Positions 9,925 to 20,989 of a stretch of 64,000 bases of DNA are shown one piece after another (position 1 is the first letter of the stretch; every line of letters starts with the position of its first letter). The stretch is from Penicillus capitatus (Eukaryota; Chlorophyta), in NCBI GenBank assembly GCA_965649825.1, contig OZ287716.1:175797-239796 (forward strand), written 5' to 3'. Both the position numbers and the translations under genes were made by a program. Under the pieces are notes generated by a model. That model saw nothing but the letters and a program-made list of their open reading frames with translations, ran no database searches and had not been told where the DNA came from.

Positions 9925-11134
9925 CTAGTTCTGGATAGAAACCTACACAAAAACATTAGGTATAAGAGAGAAAAGAAGGAAATTGACTTACGCATTGTCC
10001 CGACATAAAAAATAGTCGTTGCGGGATGACCGGCGGACAAATCTGTACACATTGGCCCGACAGAAAATACGGACGTGGATGGAATCCACCCGATCTGACA
10101 GAAAAGATAAAGGGACGGGGAGGAATGGGAGGTGGCTGATTAAGAGAGAAGAGGGATGTCCGTATAGGAAAGGGAGGCGGACGCGCAGGCAGGGAGAAAA
10201 GTAAGGGACGAGAGGGGATTAAGGGCGGAGGCGATGCAGGAATACAAAATACACTAGGCCGTTGGGGAAACAAGGAAGAGTGGACAGGTTGGCAGGAGGC
10301 AGGAGACTGGACAGGCTGCGGAAAGGGAAGAGGGGACCATTCCATACGGGGAGACTGGGAGGCTGGCGACTGTGGCGTCTGGGGAAAAGAAGAAGCAGAC
10401 CACTCCATGTGTGGCAGCTGAGAGGCTAGCGACTCCGGCGACTGCGACTCCTGCGGGACAGAAAGAGGAACAGACTGGGAGGCAGGCTGCTGGACAGGGT
10501 AAGAGAAGGCAGGCTGGCCAGAAGCAGGCTGCGAGACTGGTGTCGGCGCGGCAGGCTGCGTGGCCGCCGGAGGCCCGGTCGGCTGAGAGGATGACGGCGG
10601 CGATGGTGGACGCGCGGGAGGCGGCTGAGCAGCAGGCTGGCCCTCTTGGGCCAACCGCGCTTGCCTCTCCGCGGCCGAAAGGACCCTTGCCCTCCGCCCG
10701 GGCCGAGGCTGTGCGCGTTGGTCCCTATTGGGACCAAAGCGCACAGGAGGGGTCTGAGCAGCCACGTGCTCCTGACCCCTCAGTGCGGTCGATTGGGCCT
10801 TGAGGTCCCAATACAACCGCACCCTCGCGGCCTCGTCCAGGCCCACGAAGGCCCTGGGTGGATGATTGCCCAGGACCTCCCCTAAGGTCACCTGGGCGAA
10901 GCTACAGAACACACAAAGGTTAGACAACCCTAGAAGAACAGGGCGGCAGCGCATTGTCGGTAACGTGTAACCGCCATCGTCTGGACGGCAGCCAGACGCT
11001 TCCATGTGCTCAGCAAGCTCCAGGATGCAGTCGAAGAGCTCTGTAGCGCGCGGCGCGTCGAAGCATGGGTAGAGGACTCACGGTTTGCCCGGGTAGCCGT
11101 AATCGTCCTCAGAATTCATGTGTGCGTCAGACAT
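9925..11134 (-). CDS. Proline-rich protein, copy A (novel three-exon family)
   Basis: Exons are 11,082-11,134, 9,992-10,901 and 9,925-9,942, with introns of 180 and 49 nt bounded by GTGAGT...GTAG and GTAAGT...GTAG. The spliced frame is 326 aa. Exon 1 encodes MSDAHMNSEDDYGYPGKP. Exon 2 begins FAQVTLGEVLG, continues with a conserved basic region (DEAARVRLYWDLKAQSTALR, then VRFGPNRDQ), and then becomes Pro/Gln/Ser-rich with two MEWS motifs. It ends in four or five 15-18-residue repeats of the form I-P-x-R-P-x-x-F-S, with a doubled SGQC near the end. The last exon adds only VSIQN. There is no signal peptide or membrane helix. A TATA box lies about 100 bp upstream. No known family matches; Pro-rich motifs could bind SH3/WW-type domains, but that is speculation. 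Confidence 0.75.
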
Positions 11135-11139
11135 CGTCC

Positions 11140-12680
11140 TTGGAATACCTCGCAGAGAACAACAGAAGGACTCGGAAAACAGAACGCAGGAACTCGGAAA
11201 CTCGAGTGCGGAAGGCTCGGCGACAGGACCTTTATAGGCCGCCTCGGTTGCCGAGCGCGACCTGCGGTTGGCGGCTGGGAACCGTGGCAGTTTGGCGGCG
11301 CTGCATGCGCCGCCGGACAAAGAATCGGCCGCCAGACCCCTAGAGACGCAGAGTACTGTCGTCGGGATGCGCGACGTGAAAGGGAGAACGCTTCTGGCAG
11401 CTTAGCGAAGTGTTTTACAAGAGAAATTCCTTACAGTTTGTCTGTGTGCCACGCTCTGTGTGTAACGCGCATGCGTTCTCTGCGGCCGTTTCGACGCGGA
11501 TCTCCGAACGGCAAACCGCTCGACTCAGCTCCGCGTTGTCCGAGCAGAGGAACGCGGCGGGCGTTCTCTCTTGCAGAAGCGGCACGGACTCTACGTCTGG
11601 ACGGCCGTCTGTTTCGGGCGTCTCCGTCGCAAACGCCGTCGACAGGGCGTTCTGCGCGGTGTAACGCGAATCGGTTCAATGAACTGTCGACGGCCCTAAC
11701 TCCCTCGAACATGGAAGGCCGAACCAGACGACGCCCTGCGAGAACCGGACGGCCACGGAGTCGTCGTTTCGGTTCGTGCTCGCGCACAGCCTCGAGGGGG
11801 TGCTTTGGAGGACGCCGTTCGCTCCAACTAGCGAAGTTCTATCGCATTGTGTGGCTGCTGTGCATGATTGCTGCTCTGTCTGCGAAGCCATCGATCAGGC
11901 AGCTTCGAGAGCAACTTGTGCGATGGCACTGTTGATCGCGGTCTGGGCCAGTTGCGATCCAATGCTATCGCCTTCTTTCCGGCATGTTCTCTATTCTGCA
12001 GAGTTCACTAAAGCGGTGGATCACGACTGGAAAGGGATGGTATGCTGCTGCGTCCTCGTTGGAATCGTCCATGCCGTTCCGTTCTTGTGTCTGGCGAGTT
12101 CTGATTTTATGAGGGCTGCGACGGAGAACGTCCGTCTTCTGTTCAGAGACCACTTGTCGAAGATCTCTGTAATGAAAGACGAATAACTGCCGCCGAGTAT
12201 TCTGCGCGAGCGGGGCGTTCTAGGACGATGTCGTCAGCGCCGGCGATGTTCTCTTGTGCGGCAAATGCACTGTGGTACGCGTAAACGACACACTCTGCAG
12301 TCACGCCCGCTCTTGGCCCTGCCGTCTGGACCAGCGACTCGGCATTCCTCACAGAGCGCCGAGATGCCTGTCAACGTCGACGCGTTGGATCGAATCCGAT
12401 GGATGCATTCGCGTAGCAAAGCGTCCTCAAAACCGGTGCTAGAGATAACGCACACTGAGTGACGCGCTCTGCAGTCGATCCAACGATTTCGGATGAGAGA
12501 GAGAGAGTTTGCTCGCGACGAATGTGCGCACCGACGGAGTGCGACTGTCCGCTCCTCGATTTTCCGGCTGGCAAATCGGGGCGAGATAGAAGGGGATGAT
12601 GCCTGCCGTGGATTCAGACCCTACACTTCGACGCTGCTGCGCGAGCACGATGCTCAGAGAACTGACGGACGTGGATTCGA
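11140..12680. repeat. Conserved 5' flank of cassette A
   Basis: About 1.5 kb upstream of gene A is homologous to 20,990-22,510 and 32,411-33,640. It includes CTCGGTTGCCGAG (hairpin) and a GC palindrome GGCGGCGC-TGCAT-GCGCCGCC minus its overlap at 11,294-11,314. Long frames here (for example 309 codons on plus, 11,006-11,935) are broken in copy B, so the region is read as regulatory or non-coding. Confidence 0.7.
11231..11236 (-). promoter_or_regulatory. TATA box of proline-rich gene A
   Basis: CCTATAAAGG on the minus strand, about 100 bp upstream of the ATG. The surrounding sequence is conserved in copies B and C, which supports a real core promoter. Confidence 0.65.
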
Positions 12681-13264
12681 CGCGCGAATGCGCGTCAAGT
12701 ACTCTGCCTTGCCACTACCGTGCGTCGTTGTGGACTGTGGCAGCTGCCCGCCGTCAGTTTCATCGTCCTCCTCACTGGTGTCAGTGATCTCTCAATACAT
12801 CTATATGCGGACTGCGCTGTACGCCTGAGCATCTTACGCTTTGCGTCTGTGCCTTTCAATTAAATCCGCGTCGTGCTTGCGTGCTTTCTTCATCTGTACT
12901 TGTTCTTCGGAAAGCAGTAGCCCAGAGCAAGCTCTTAATCTATCACTGTAATACAGGCGATCGGCGAGGAAAGAAGACCTCGCTGTTCGCCAATCAACAA
13001 GTTGTCTTCTCCTCGACACGACACGACGGCAACAGATGCCTGAGCTGCATCGCATTCCACGGCTAGGACAGCTCGCTCGCAGACGTGACCAGGTGCCGTT
13101 TTATTCAGCAACCGATATATCACTGGGCGGAGCACGAGGGAAAGAGCGAACTCTGAACATGTGACGGGCGTCACTGGCCATCGACACAGTCGTGCTCTTG
13201 TCAGGAGATGCATGCTCATCTTGCCTTCGATACATTTTGAAGATTCATCCGGCGTTGCATTACG
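12681..13264. other. Spacer between flank A and block S1
   Basis: No recognisable gene or RNA. Only short overlapping frames are present. Confidence 0.4.
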
Positions 13265-14990
13265 GTCGACCAGTCAGACGTTTGTCGCGTCTGGCATCTT
13301 GCTGTTTACGGCATCTTGCGCGTCTGCATATGCAATCCAGGGAAGCCTGCCTGTATGTAAACTTCTCGAGGCATCTTTGCTCGGTATCCATTCCAACACA
13401 CAAAGATGCGTATTGGCGACAAAAAATGAGAAGCTTCTGAAGTGCGAAACTGCAAGGTAACCGCATGCAATGCTTTAATAAACGAACGGGTGCTCTTCGT
13501 TGTAACAGTGTCTGCGGCTGCTGCTTTGTGTCCTCCGCCAGAAATCTCGTGACTATTACTGCGACGCTTGTCTGTGCAATTACCAACATCCTGTGCCCTT
13601 TCACCGACACCTGGCCACGCGCCGCCACCTGTCTCCGCGTTCAGAGATGTCTCTTGCGCAAGGTCTGACGCAAAAGTGGCGTGCTCTTGCCTGAGACTGC
13701 GTTATGTCGCTGCACAGTGATTCTACTGCTGTGCGCTGTCCTTCTCGCGTCGGTTGCCGCCGAAGATCGGGCGGGACCTTTCTTTTGTCTCGCGCCGCCG
13801 GAGGGCGACTGGTTCGTCGAGCACCACTTCCGCCCGGACCTGGCAATGATACCATCGTGCTGCAGGCACACAGCATTCTGAAGCTCCGAAAGGAAGCCAC
13901 GCCATACGTGTACACAGGTGAGGGGAGCATCTCTAATTGACGTGGAAACCACCGAATCGGTTTTTGCATTCTAGGCAACGGTGCGGGCATCTGGACTAAT
14001 CCCCAGAGTCCCCTGTTCCCAGCGAACACTCCTTTGACATGCAAACTGATAAAACTCTTCAATACGGACAAATGCGTCCTGTCCGGAGCGATGTTCAATC
14101 TTGAAACGACGGCTGTGGATGCAGCTCTCTGGATATACGACGGCGAGAAGCTGAGCGGTTCATTCACCGCGAGGCATAACGGATCTGTGATGCTCACCGC
14201 ACTGAGTCATCATGTTATCTATCCCCTTTGACTCGATTGCTGAGATATATGCCGGTTCGCTCATCAGTTTTCATCTTGCTTCTCCACGCAGCAGCCATTA
14301 CTGCCCCATTGTTATGCTTTGTTGCTGTTAATCAGGTTGCCGAAAGATGCTGACCCAGATGCATACCGACGACTGAAGCAAGGAACCGCAGTCGGTTGTC
14401 GTGCGCATCGAGTTCCTATTCATCGATGACTGGATGAGCGAGCGTACTTTCAGCTGGCACAGTCTACGACAGCCAATTCCTGCATTTTCTAAGAGTGCAA
14501 AGTTGCTCCTGATGTTGCGAACTGTTCTTCATCAGGTCGATATACCTTGTCCATTCTGACGCTGTGTTTCTGATTGTTTGCATACGGAAGCCGGCACACG
14601 TACATTGAACGTTGACATCGCACACATTACACCATACAAATATTGTAAAAGTCGACACCGTTTCAAGATTTCTTTGTTGCATTTCGACGCAAATCAGAAC
14701 GAAAGACTCTTCACAAGTGCAGCATCTTCAAAGCTGACCAGATCTAGAACGACAGAAAGGTCAGAGATCCGAACAACGAACAAAGGGAAGGACTCACTAT
14801 CTTCATGTCACTGAACGATTCAACGGCATCTCCTTGGTATAGACAGCCTTCAAGGCGACAGTACACTGGCCTTGCCTCAGAATAGGCGACCAGTGAAACA
14901 GATCTTTCGGCAAAGAAAAAAGACTTTATAGCAACGACACAAGCAAAATGACATACATCCTCCGGGACAGACAGACATCGACAAGGATGT
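13265..14990. repeat. Duplicated block S1
   Basis: Nearly collinear with 26,889-28,610 at high identity by eye, starting at CGGTCGACCAGTCAGACG and ending where array B or C begins. It contains the small secreted-protein gene and about 750 bp of non-coding 3' sequence. Confidence 0.85.
13647..14231 (+). CDS. Small secreted protein S1, CUB-like (tentative)
   Basis: Four exons are proposed: 13,647-13,662, 13,718-13,815, 13,866-13,917 and 13,975-14,231, giving 140 aa. The first 55-nt intron joins MSLAQ to VILLLCAVLLASVAAED, creating a clean signal peptide. The third intron (57 nt, GTGAGG...TCTAG) holds an in-frame TGA, so it must be removed. The second intron (50 nt) is the least certain. After the signal the protein reads ILKLRKEATPYVYTG, NGAGIWTNPQSPLFP, CKLIKLFNTDKC, and FNLETTAVDAALWIYDGEKL. 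This order (G-x-W-x-x-P-x-x-P-x-F-P, Cys, then W/L-x-IYDG) resembles a CUB domain, but a Cys pair is missing. It converges on array B and the proline-rich gene B. Confidence 0.6.
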
Positions 14991-17900
14991 CCACGACGGC
15001 GTCTCCCAGCCGCCAGATGTGGGCAGGACATCGCTGACGGCCTCCACTGGCCGCCAGACAATAGGGCTAGGCGCCCACGACGGACTCCAGCGGACGCCAG
15101 AATGAGGGCTAGGCGCCCCGACGGCTTCTCCAGCAACCGCCAGACGTCAGGAGGACATCGCTGACGGCGTCCACTGGCCGCCAGACATGGGGCTAGGTGC
15201 CCACAACGGTTTTTCTCAGCCGCCAGATGTCGAGAAGATGATGGCTGACGGCCTCCACTGGCCGCCAGACATGGGGCTAGGTGCCCACGACGGCCTCTCC
15301 CAGCCGCCAGATGTGGGCAGGCGATCGCTGACGGCCTCCAGTGGTCGCCAGACAATAGGGCTAGGCGCCCACGACGGACTCCAGCGGACGCCAGAATGAG
15401 GGCTAGGCGCCCCGACGGCTTCTCCAGCAGCCGCCAGACGTCGGGAGGACATCGCTGACGGCCTCCACTGGCCGCCAGACAAAGGGCAAGGCGCCCACGA
15501 CGGCCTGTCTCAGCCGCCAGATGTCGGGAAGATGATGGCTGACGGCCTCCACTGGCCGCCAGACATGGGGCTAGGTGCCAACGACGGCCTCTCCCAGCCG
15601 CCAGATGTCGGGAAGATGATGGCTGACGGACTCCACTGGCCGCCAGACATGGGGCTAGGTGCCCACAACGGCCTCTCCCAGCCGCCAGAATGAGGGCTAG
15701 GCGCCCCGACGGCTTCTCCAGCAGCCGCCAGACGTCGGGAGGACATCGCTGACGGCCTCCACTGGCCGCCAGACAAAGGGCAAGGCGCCCACGACGGCTT
15801 GTCTCAGCCGCCAGATGTCGGGAAGATGATGGCTGACGGCCTCCACTGGCCGCCAGACAAAGGGCAAGGCGCCCACAACGGCTTTTCTCAGCAGCCAGAT
15901 GTCGGGAAGATGATGGCTGACGGCCTCCACTGGCCGCCAGACATGGGGCTAGGTGCCCACAACGGCTTGTCTCAGCCGCCAGATGTCGGGAAGATGATGG
16001 CTGACGGCCTCCACTGGCCGCCAGACATGGGGCTAGGTGCCCACAACGGCTTGTCTCAGCCGCCAGATGTCGGGAAGATGATGGCTGACGGCCTCCAGTG
16101 GTCGCCAGACAATAGGGCTAGGCGCCCACGACGGACTCCAGCGGACGCCAGAATGAGGGCTAGGCGCCCCGACGGCTTCTCCAGCAGCCGCCAGACGTCG
16201 GGAGGACATCGCTGACGGCCTCCACTGGCCGCCAGACAAAGGGCAAGGCGCCCACGACGGCCTGTCTCAGCCGCCAGATGTCGGGAAGATGATGGCTGAC
16301 GGCCTCCACTGGCCGCCAGACATGGGGCTAGGTGCCAACGACGGCCTCTCCCAGCCGCCAGATGTCGGGAAGATGATGGCTGACGGACTCCACTGGCCGC
16401 CAGACATGGGGCTAGGTGCCCACAACGGCCTCTCCCAGCCGCCAGAATGAGGGCTAGGCGCCCCGACGGCTTCTCCAGCAGCCGCCAGACGTCGGGAGGA
16501 CATCGCTGACGGCCTCCACTGGCCGCCAGACAAAGGGCAAGGCGCCCACGACGGCTTGTCTCAGCCGCCAGATGTCGGGAAGATGATGGCTGACGGCCTC
16601 CACTGGCCGCCAGACAAAGGGCAAGGCGCCCACAACGGCTTTTCTCAGCAGCCAGATGTCGGGAAGATGATGGCTGACGGCCTCCACTGGCCGCCAGACA
16701 TGGGGCTAGGTGCCCACAACGGCTTGTCTCAGCCGCCAGATGTCGGGAAGATGATGGCTGACGGCCTCCACTGGCCGCCAGACATGGGGCTAGGTGCCCA
16801 CGACGGCCTCTCCCAGCCGCCAGATGTAGTCAGGCCATCGCTGACGGCCTCCAGTGGTCGCCAGACAATAGGGCTAGGCGCCCACGACGGACTCTAGCGG
16901 ACGCCAGAATGAGGGCTAGGCGCCCCGACGGCTTCTCCAGCAGCCGCCAGATGTCGAGAAGATGATGGCTGACGGCCTCCACTGGCCGCCAGACATGGGG
17001 CTAGGTGCCAACGACGGCCTCTCCCAGCCGCCAGATGTCGGGAAGATGATGGCTGACGGACTCCACTGGCCGCCAGACATGGGGCTAGGTGCCCACAACG
17101 GCCTCTCCCAGCCGCCAGAATGAGGGCTAGGCGCCCCGACGGCTTCTCCAGCAGCCGCCAGACGTCGGGAGGACATCGCTGACGGCCTCCACTGGCCGCC
17201 AGACAAAGGGCAAGGCGCCCACGACGGCTTGTCTCAGCCGCCAGATGTCGGGAAGATGATGGCTGACGGCCTCCACTGGCCGCCAGACATGGGGCTAGGT
17301 GCCCACAACGGCTTGTCTCAGCCGCCAGATGTCGGGAAGATGATGGCTGACGGCCTCCACTGGCCGCCAGACATGGGGCTAGGTGCCCACGACGGCCTCT
17401 CCCAGCCGCCAGATGTAGTCAGGCCATCGCTGACGGCCTCCAGTGGTCGCCAGACAATAGGGCTAGGCGCCCACGACGGACTCTAGCGGACGCCAGAATG
17501 AGGGCTAGGCGCCCCGACGGCTTCTCCAGCAGCCGCCAGATGTCGAGAAGATGATGGCTGACGGCCTCCACTGGCCGCCAGACAAAGGGCAAGGCGCCCA
17601 CGACGGCTTCTCCCAGCCGCCAGATGTCGGGAAGATGATGGCCGACGGCCTCCACTGGCCGCCAGACGTTGTGCAGGAGATCCACGACGGCCTCCACTGG
17701 CCGTCAAACGTCAAATAGGAAGCCGCCACGACGGCCTTCGGTCGCTGAGAAGGCCTCCAGTAGCAGCGGGAGATAGAGCAGGATGCCGCCACGACATTCC
17801 TCCAGTAGCAGCGGGAGATAGAGCAGGATGCCGCCACGACATTCCTCCAGTAGCAGCGGGAGATAGAGCAGGATGCCGCCACGACATTCCTCCAGTAGCA

Positions 17901-18640
17901 GCGGGAGATAGAGCAGGATGCCGCCACGACATTCATCCAGTAGCAGCGGGAGATAGAGCAGGACGCTTAAGACGGCCTTTGCGCCGCCAGACGTCAAGTA
18001 GGACGCCGCCACGACGGCCTTTGATCGCTGAGAAGGTCTCCAGTAGCAACGTGAGAGCAGGATGCCGCCACGACGGCCTCTCTTGGCCGCCAGATGTCGG
18101 TCAGGACGCCGCCACGACGGCCTTTGGTCGCTGACAAGGCCTCCAGTAGCAGCGGGAGATAGAGTAGGTCGCCCAAGACGGCCTTGCGCCGCCGCTAGAC
18201 GTCAGGTCGGACGCCCAAGACGGCCCTCGGTCGCTGAGAAGGCATCCAGTAGCAGCGGGAGATAGAGCAGGACGCTTAAGACGGTCTCCACTGGCCGCCA
18301 GACAAAGGGCTAGGTGCCCACGACGGCCTTCAATAGCCGCCAGATGTCGGATAGGTCATCGTCGAGGGCCTCTCTCAGCCGCCAGAGAAAGGGCTAGGCG
18401 CCCACGGCGAACTCTAGCGGCCGCTAATGTCGGGCAGGTCATCGCCGACGGCCTCTCTCAGCCGCCAGACGTTGTGCAGGTGATCTATGACGGACTCTCT
18501 TGGCCGCCAGTCGTCAGGAAGATCATCGCTGACGGCCTCCATTGGCCGCCAGCAAGCAGGTAGGAAGTTGACGACGGCTTCCACCAGCCGCCAGACGTTG
18601 TGCAGGTGATCCACGACGGCCTCCACTAGCCGCCATCAAG
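14991..18640. repeat. Tandem array B1 (42-bp monomer, 84-bp dimer, 757-bp higher order)
   Basis: The basic monomer is 42 bp, ACGGC...CAGCCGCCAGA/TGGCCGCCAGA plus about 20 bp. Two monomer types alternate as an 84-bp dimer: ATGATGGCT recurs at 15,910 and 15,994. A larger segment is duplicated with a 757-bp period; 15,510-16,030 matches 16,267-16,787. Inner inverted motifs such as GGGCTAGGCGCCC can fold. Near-multiple-of-three periods keep many frames open on both strands. Confidence 0.9.
17785..17960. repeat. 45-bp tandem subarray inside B1
   Basis: ACGACATTCC recurs at 17,791, 17,836, 17,881 and 17,926, a perfect 45-bp period, in the context GCCGCCACGACATTCCTCCA. Related single units occur in arrays A1 and C1. 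Confidence 0.9.
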
Positions 18641-18910
18641 CAAACAGGTCGTCCTCGGCATCCAAGAGCAGCAGGCCAGACTCAGTCCATCCTTGACATC
18701 CAAGAGCAGCAGGCCAGCAACAGGTCGTCCTCGGCATCCAAGAGCAGCAGGCCAGACTCAGTCCATCCTTGACATCCAAGAGCAGCAGGCCAGCAACAGG
18801 TCGTCCTCGGCATCCAAGAGCAGCAGGCCAGACTCAGTCCATCCTTGACATCCAAGAGCAGCAGGCCAGCAACAGGTCGTCCTCGGCATCCAAGAGCAGC
18901 AGCAATCACA
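18640..18910. repeat. Tandem subarray B2 (76-bp unit, about 3.5 copies)
   Basis: CAGGTCGTCCTCGGCATCCA recurs at 18,645, 18,721, 18,797 and 18,873, exactly 76 bp apart. Each unit has two CAAGAGCAGCAGGCCAG halves. Confidence 0.9.
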
Positions 18911-18959
18911 GCAAGACGTAGGGATAGGACATCCAGGACGGCCAACAACCAACAGCCAC

Positions 18960-19350
18960 CAATCTCAATCGCCAATCTCCAGCCTCAATCACCAGTCAGT
19001 CAGTCATTCATCTCTAGCCACCAGCCACCAGTTTCAGTCATTCATCTCTAGCCACCAGTTTCAGTCTCAAGTCTCGTCTCATCTTCTGCCACCAGCCGCC
19101 AGTCTCAAGTCTCATCGATCTCCAGCCGCCAGCCTCAAGTCTCATCGATCTCCAGCCGCCAGCCTCAAGTCTCATCGATCTCTAGCCGCCAGCCTCAAGT
19201 CTCATCGATCTCCAGCCGCCAGCCTCAAGTCTCATCGATCTCCAGCCGCCAGCCTCAAGTCTCATCGATCTCCAGCCGCCAGCCTCAAGTCTCATCGATC
19301 TCCAGCCGCCAGCCTCAAGTCTCATCGATCTCCAGCCGCCAGTCTCAATC
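18960..19350. repeat. Tandem subarray B3 (30-bp unit, about 8 perfect copies)
   Basis: CTCATCGATCTCCAGCCGCC recurs every 30 bp from about 19,110 to 19,340, preceded by degenerate CAGTCAGTCATTC/AGCCACCAG units. The 10-codon period gives an open minus-strand frame that I regard as incidental. Confidence 0.9.
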
Positions 19351-19470
19351 ACAGCGAGACATAAGGTAAGACAACACGCCAGCCCCCGTGCAGCAAAGCA
19401 GCAAATATTGAGCAGCAGCCTCATGTAAAACACAGCAGATGAGTTTCTACAGCCTCCAGGCGAAAAAACA

Positions 19471-19508
19471 CACAGAGCCAACCACAACAAAGCGGAGGTG
19501 GAATGGCA
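19471..19508. repeat. Conserved 38-bp motif, cassette B
   Basis: The same CACAGAGCCAACCACAACAA...GGAATGGCA motif as in cassettes A and C, at the same position between the array and the hairpin. Confidence 0.8.
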
Positions 19509-19576
19509 GAGAAACACGGCACAGAAAAACAGCCCCCTTGCATCTTTCTATTTCTTTTATTTTTTTTTCATTTTTT

Positions 19577-19600
19577 AGTCACACTTTTCAGAGTGTGACT
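19577..19600. terminator. Hairpin B downstream of the proline-rich gene
   Basis: AGTCACACTTTT/CAGAGTGTGACT forms a stem of about 8-10 bp. A second inverted pair, CTCACAC...GTGTGAG, follows at about 19,637-19,657. It is flanked by T-rich runs and lies about 150 nt past the stop of gene B. Confidence 0.55.
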
Positions 19601-19752
19601 TTTCTTTATTCTTTATTCATTATTCTTTATTTTTTCTCACACAAAAAAAGTGTGAGATGTGATATTGGAAAAGAAAACTTTTTGTTTTGTTTTATTTTTT
19701 TGCAGCCAATAGAAAACAGCTTAAAAAGCGGAGATCTGTCGCCCTATCTGTC

Positions 19753-20987
19753 CTAAAATTGGACAGAAACCTACACAAAAGACAAAGCATAAGAGAGATA
19801 AGGGAAAAGAATTCACTTACGCAGTGCCCAGACATAAAGAACAGACGTTCTGGGATCGCCGTCGAACCGATCCGGACACATTCTCCGGACATAAAATACG
19901 GACGGCGGTGGAATCCAGGCGGCGCGACTGGGAAAATGAAGGGTCGGGGAGGGATGGGAGGAGGGGCATTCAGACAAAAGACAGAGGTCCGTTGGGGGAA
20001 GGGAGGTGGGTGCGCAGGGAGGGAGAAAAAGAGGGGACGAGAAGGGATAACGGGGGAAGGAGTTGCAGGTATACAAAATACCTGTGGCCGCGCAGGAAAC
20101 AGAGGAGATTGGCTCTGCGGCCCGGACGGCGGGAAGGGGATGGGCTGTGGAGTCGGAGACCACTCCATGTTGGGCGGCTGGGCCGGTTGGGCGGCGGCAG
20201 GCTGCGCTCCAGGCTGCGAGGGCGGCGGCGGCGCAGGGAAAGGCGACCACTCCATGTGTTGCGCCTGAGAAGCTGGCGCCTGTGGCGGCTCTCCATGTTG
20301 CGATGACGTCGGCGGCGCAGCAAACTGTGAGGCGGCTGTCGGTGGCGGCGGCGCTCCATGATGGGCGGCGGCAAACTGGGGCGCTCCATGCTGCGAGGCT
20401 GTCGGTGGCGGCGCTCCTTGCCGGGCTTCGGCTGGCGGCGGTGGAGCAGCAGGCTGGACACGTTGGGGCGGCGGTGGAGCAGCAGGCTGGCCCTCTTGGG
20501 CCAGCCGCGCTCTCCTCTCCTCCGCGGAGAGGATCCTCGTCCGCCGTGCCGGCCGAGGCTGCGGGGTTTGGACCCTATTGGGTCCAAACCTCACAGGAGG
20601 GGTCTGAGCTGCCACGTGCTCGTGACCCCTCAGAGCGGTTGACCGGGATTTCAAATCCCAGTACAACCGCTCCCTCTCGGCCTCATCCATGCCCTCGAAG
20701 GCCCTGGGCGGTCGGCGGCCCAGGACCTCCCCTAGTGTTACTTGGGCGAACCTAGACACACACCAAGGTAAGAGACCTGCTGATGAGCAGGGCGGCCGCG
20801 CGTTTTCGGATGCGCGTAACCGCAGGTGTTTGGTCGGCGGCTGGACACATGCATGTGCATGGAATCGTCCAGGGCGCCGTCGGAGTGCTGCGTTGCGCGC
20901 GGCGCGTCGATGCATGGCGAGAGAGAGGACTTACGGCTTTCCCGGATAGCCGTAATCATCCTCCGTCCACATCTGTTGGTCGGCCAT
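19753..20987 (-). CDS. Proline-rich protein, copy B (novel three-exon family)
   Basis: Exons are 20,935-20,987, 19,821-20,751 and 19,753-19,770; the introns have the same phases as in copy A, the second being 50 nt. The product is 333 aa. Exon 1 encodes MADQQMWTEDDYGYPGKP; exon 2 starts FAQVTLGEVLGRRPPRAFEG. The middle differs from copy A: it is rich in Ala-Pro-Pro and AxxQHGxPP repeats, with three HMEW/NMEWSP motifs. The C-terminal I-P-x-R-P-x-x-F-S repeats are well kept, and exon 3 encodes VSVQF. The reading frame is intact, supporting a functional gene. The neighbours are array B3 and the conserved 38-bp motif on its 3' side and the TATA/palindrome flank on its 5' side. The molecular role is unknown. 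Confidence 0.75.
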
Positions 20988-20989
20988 CT

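Noticed and set aside
11006-11935. 309-codon plus-strand ORF opposite the promoter of proline-rich gene A
   Set aside because: The matching region of copy B has stops in this frame and copy C ends earlier. The frame overlaps the TATA box, exon 1 and palindromes of the minus-strand gene.
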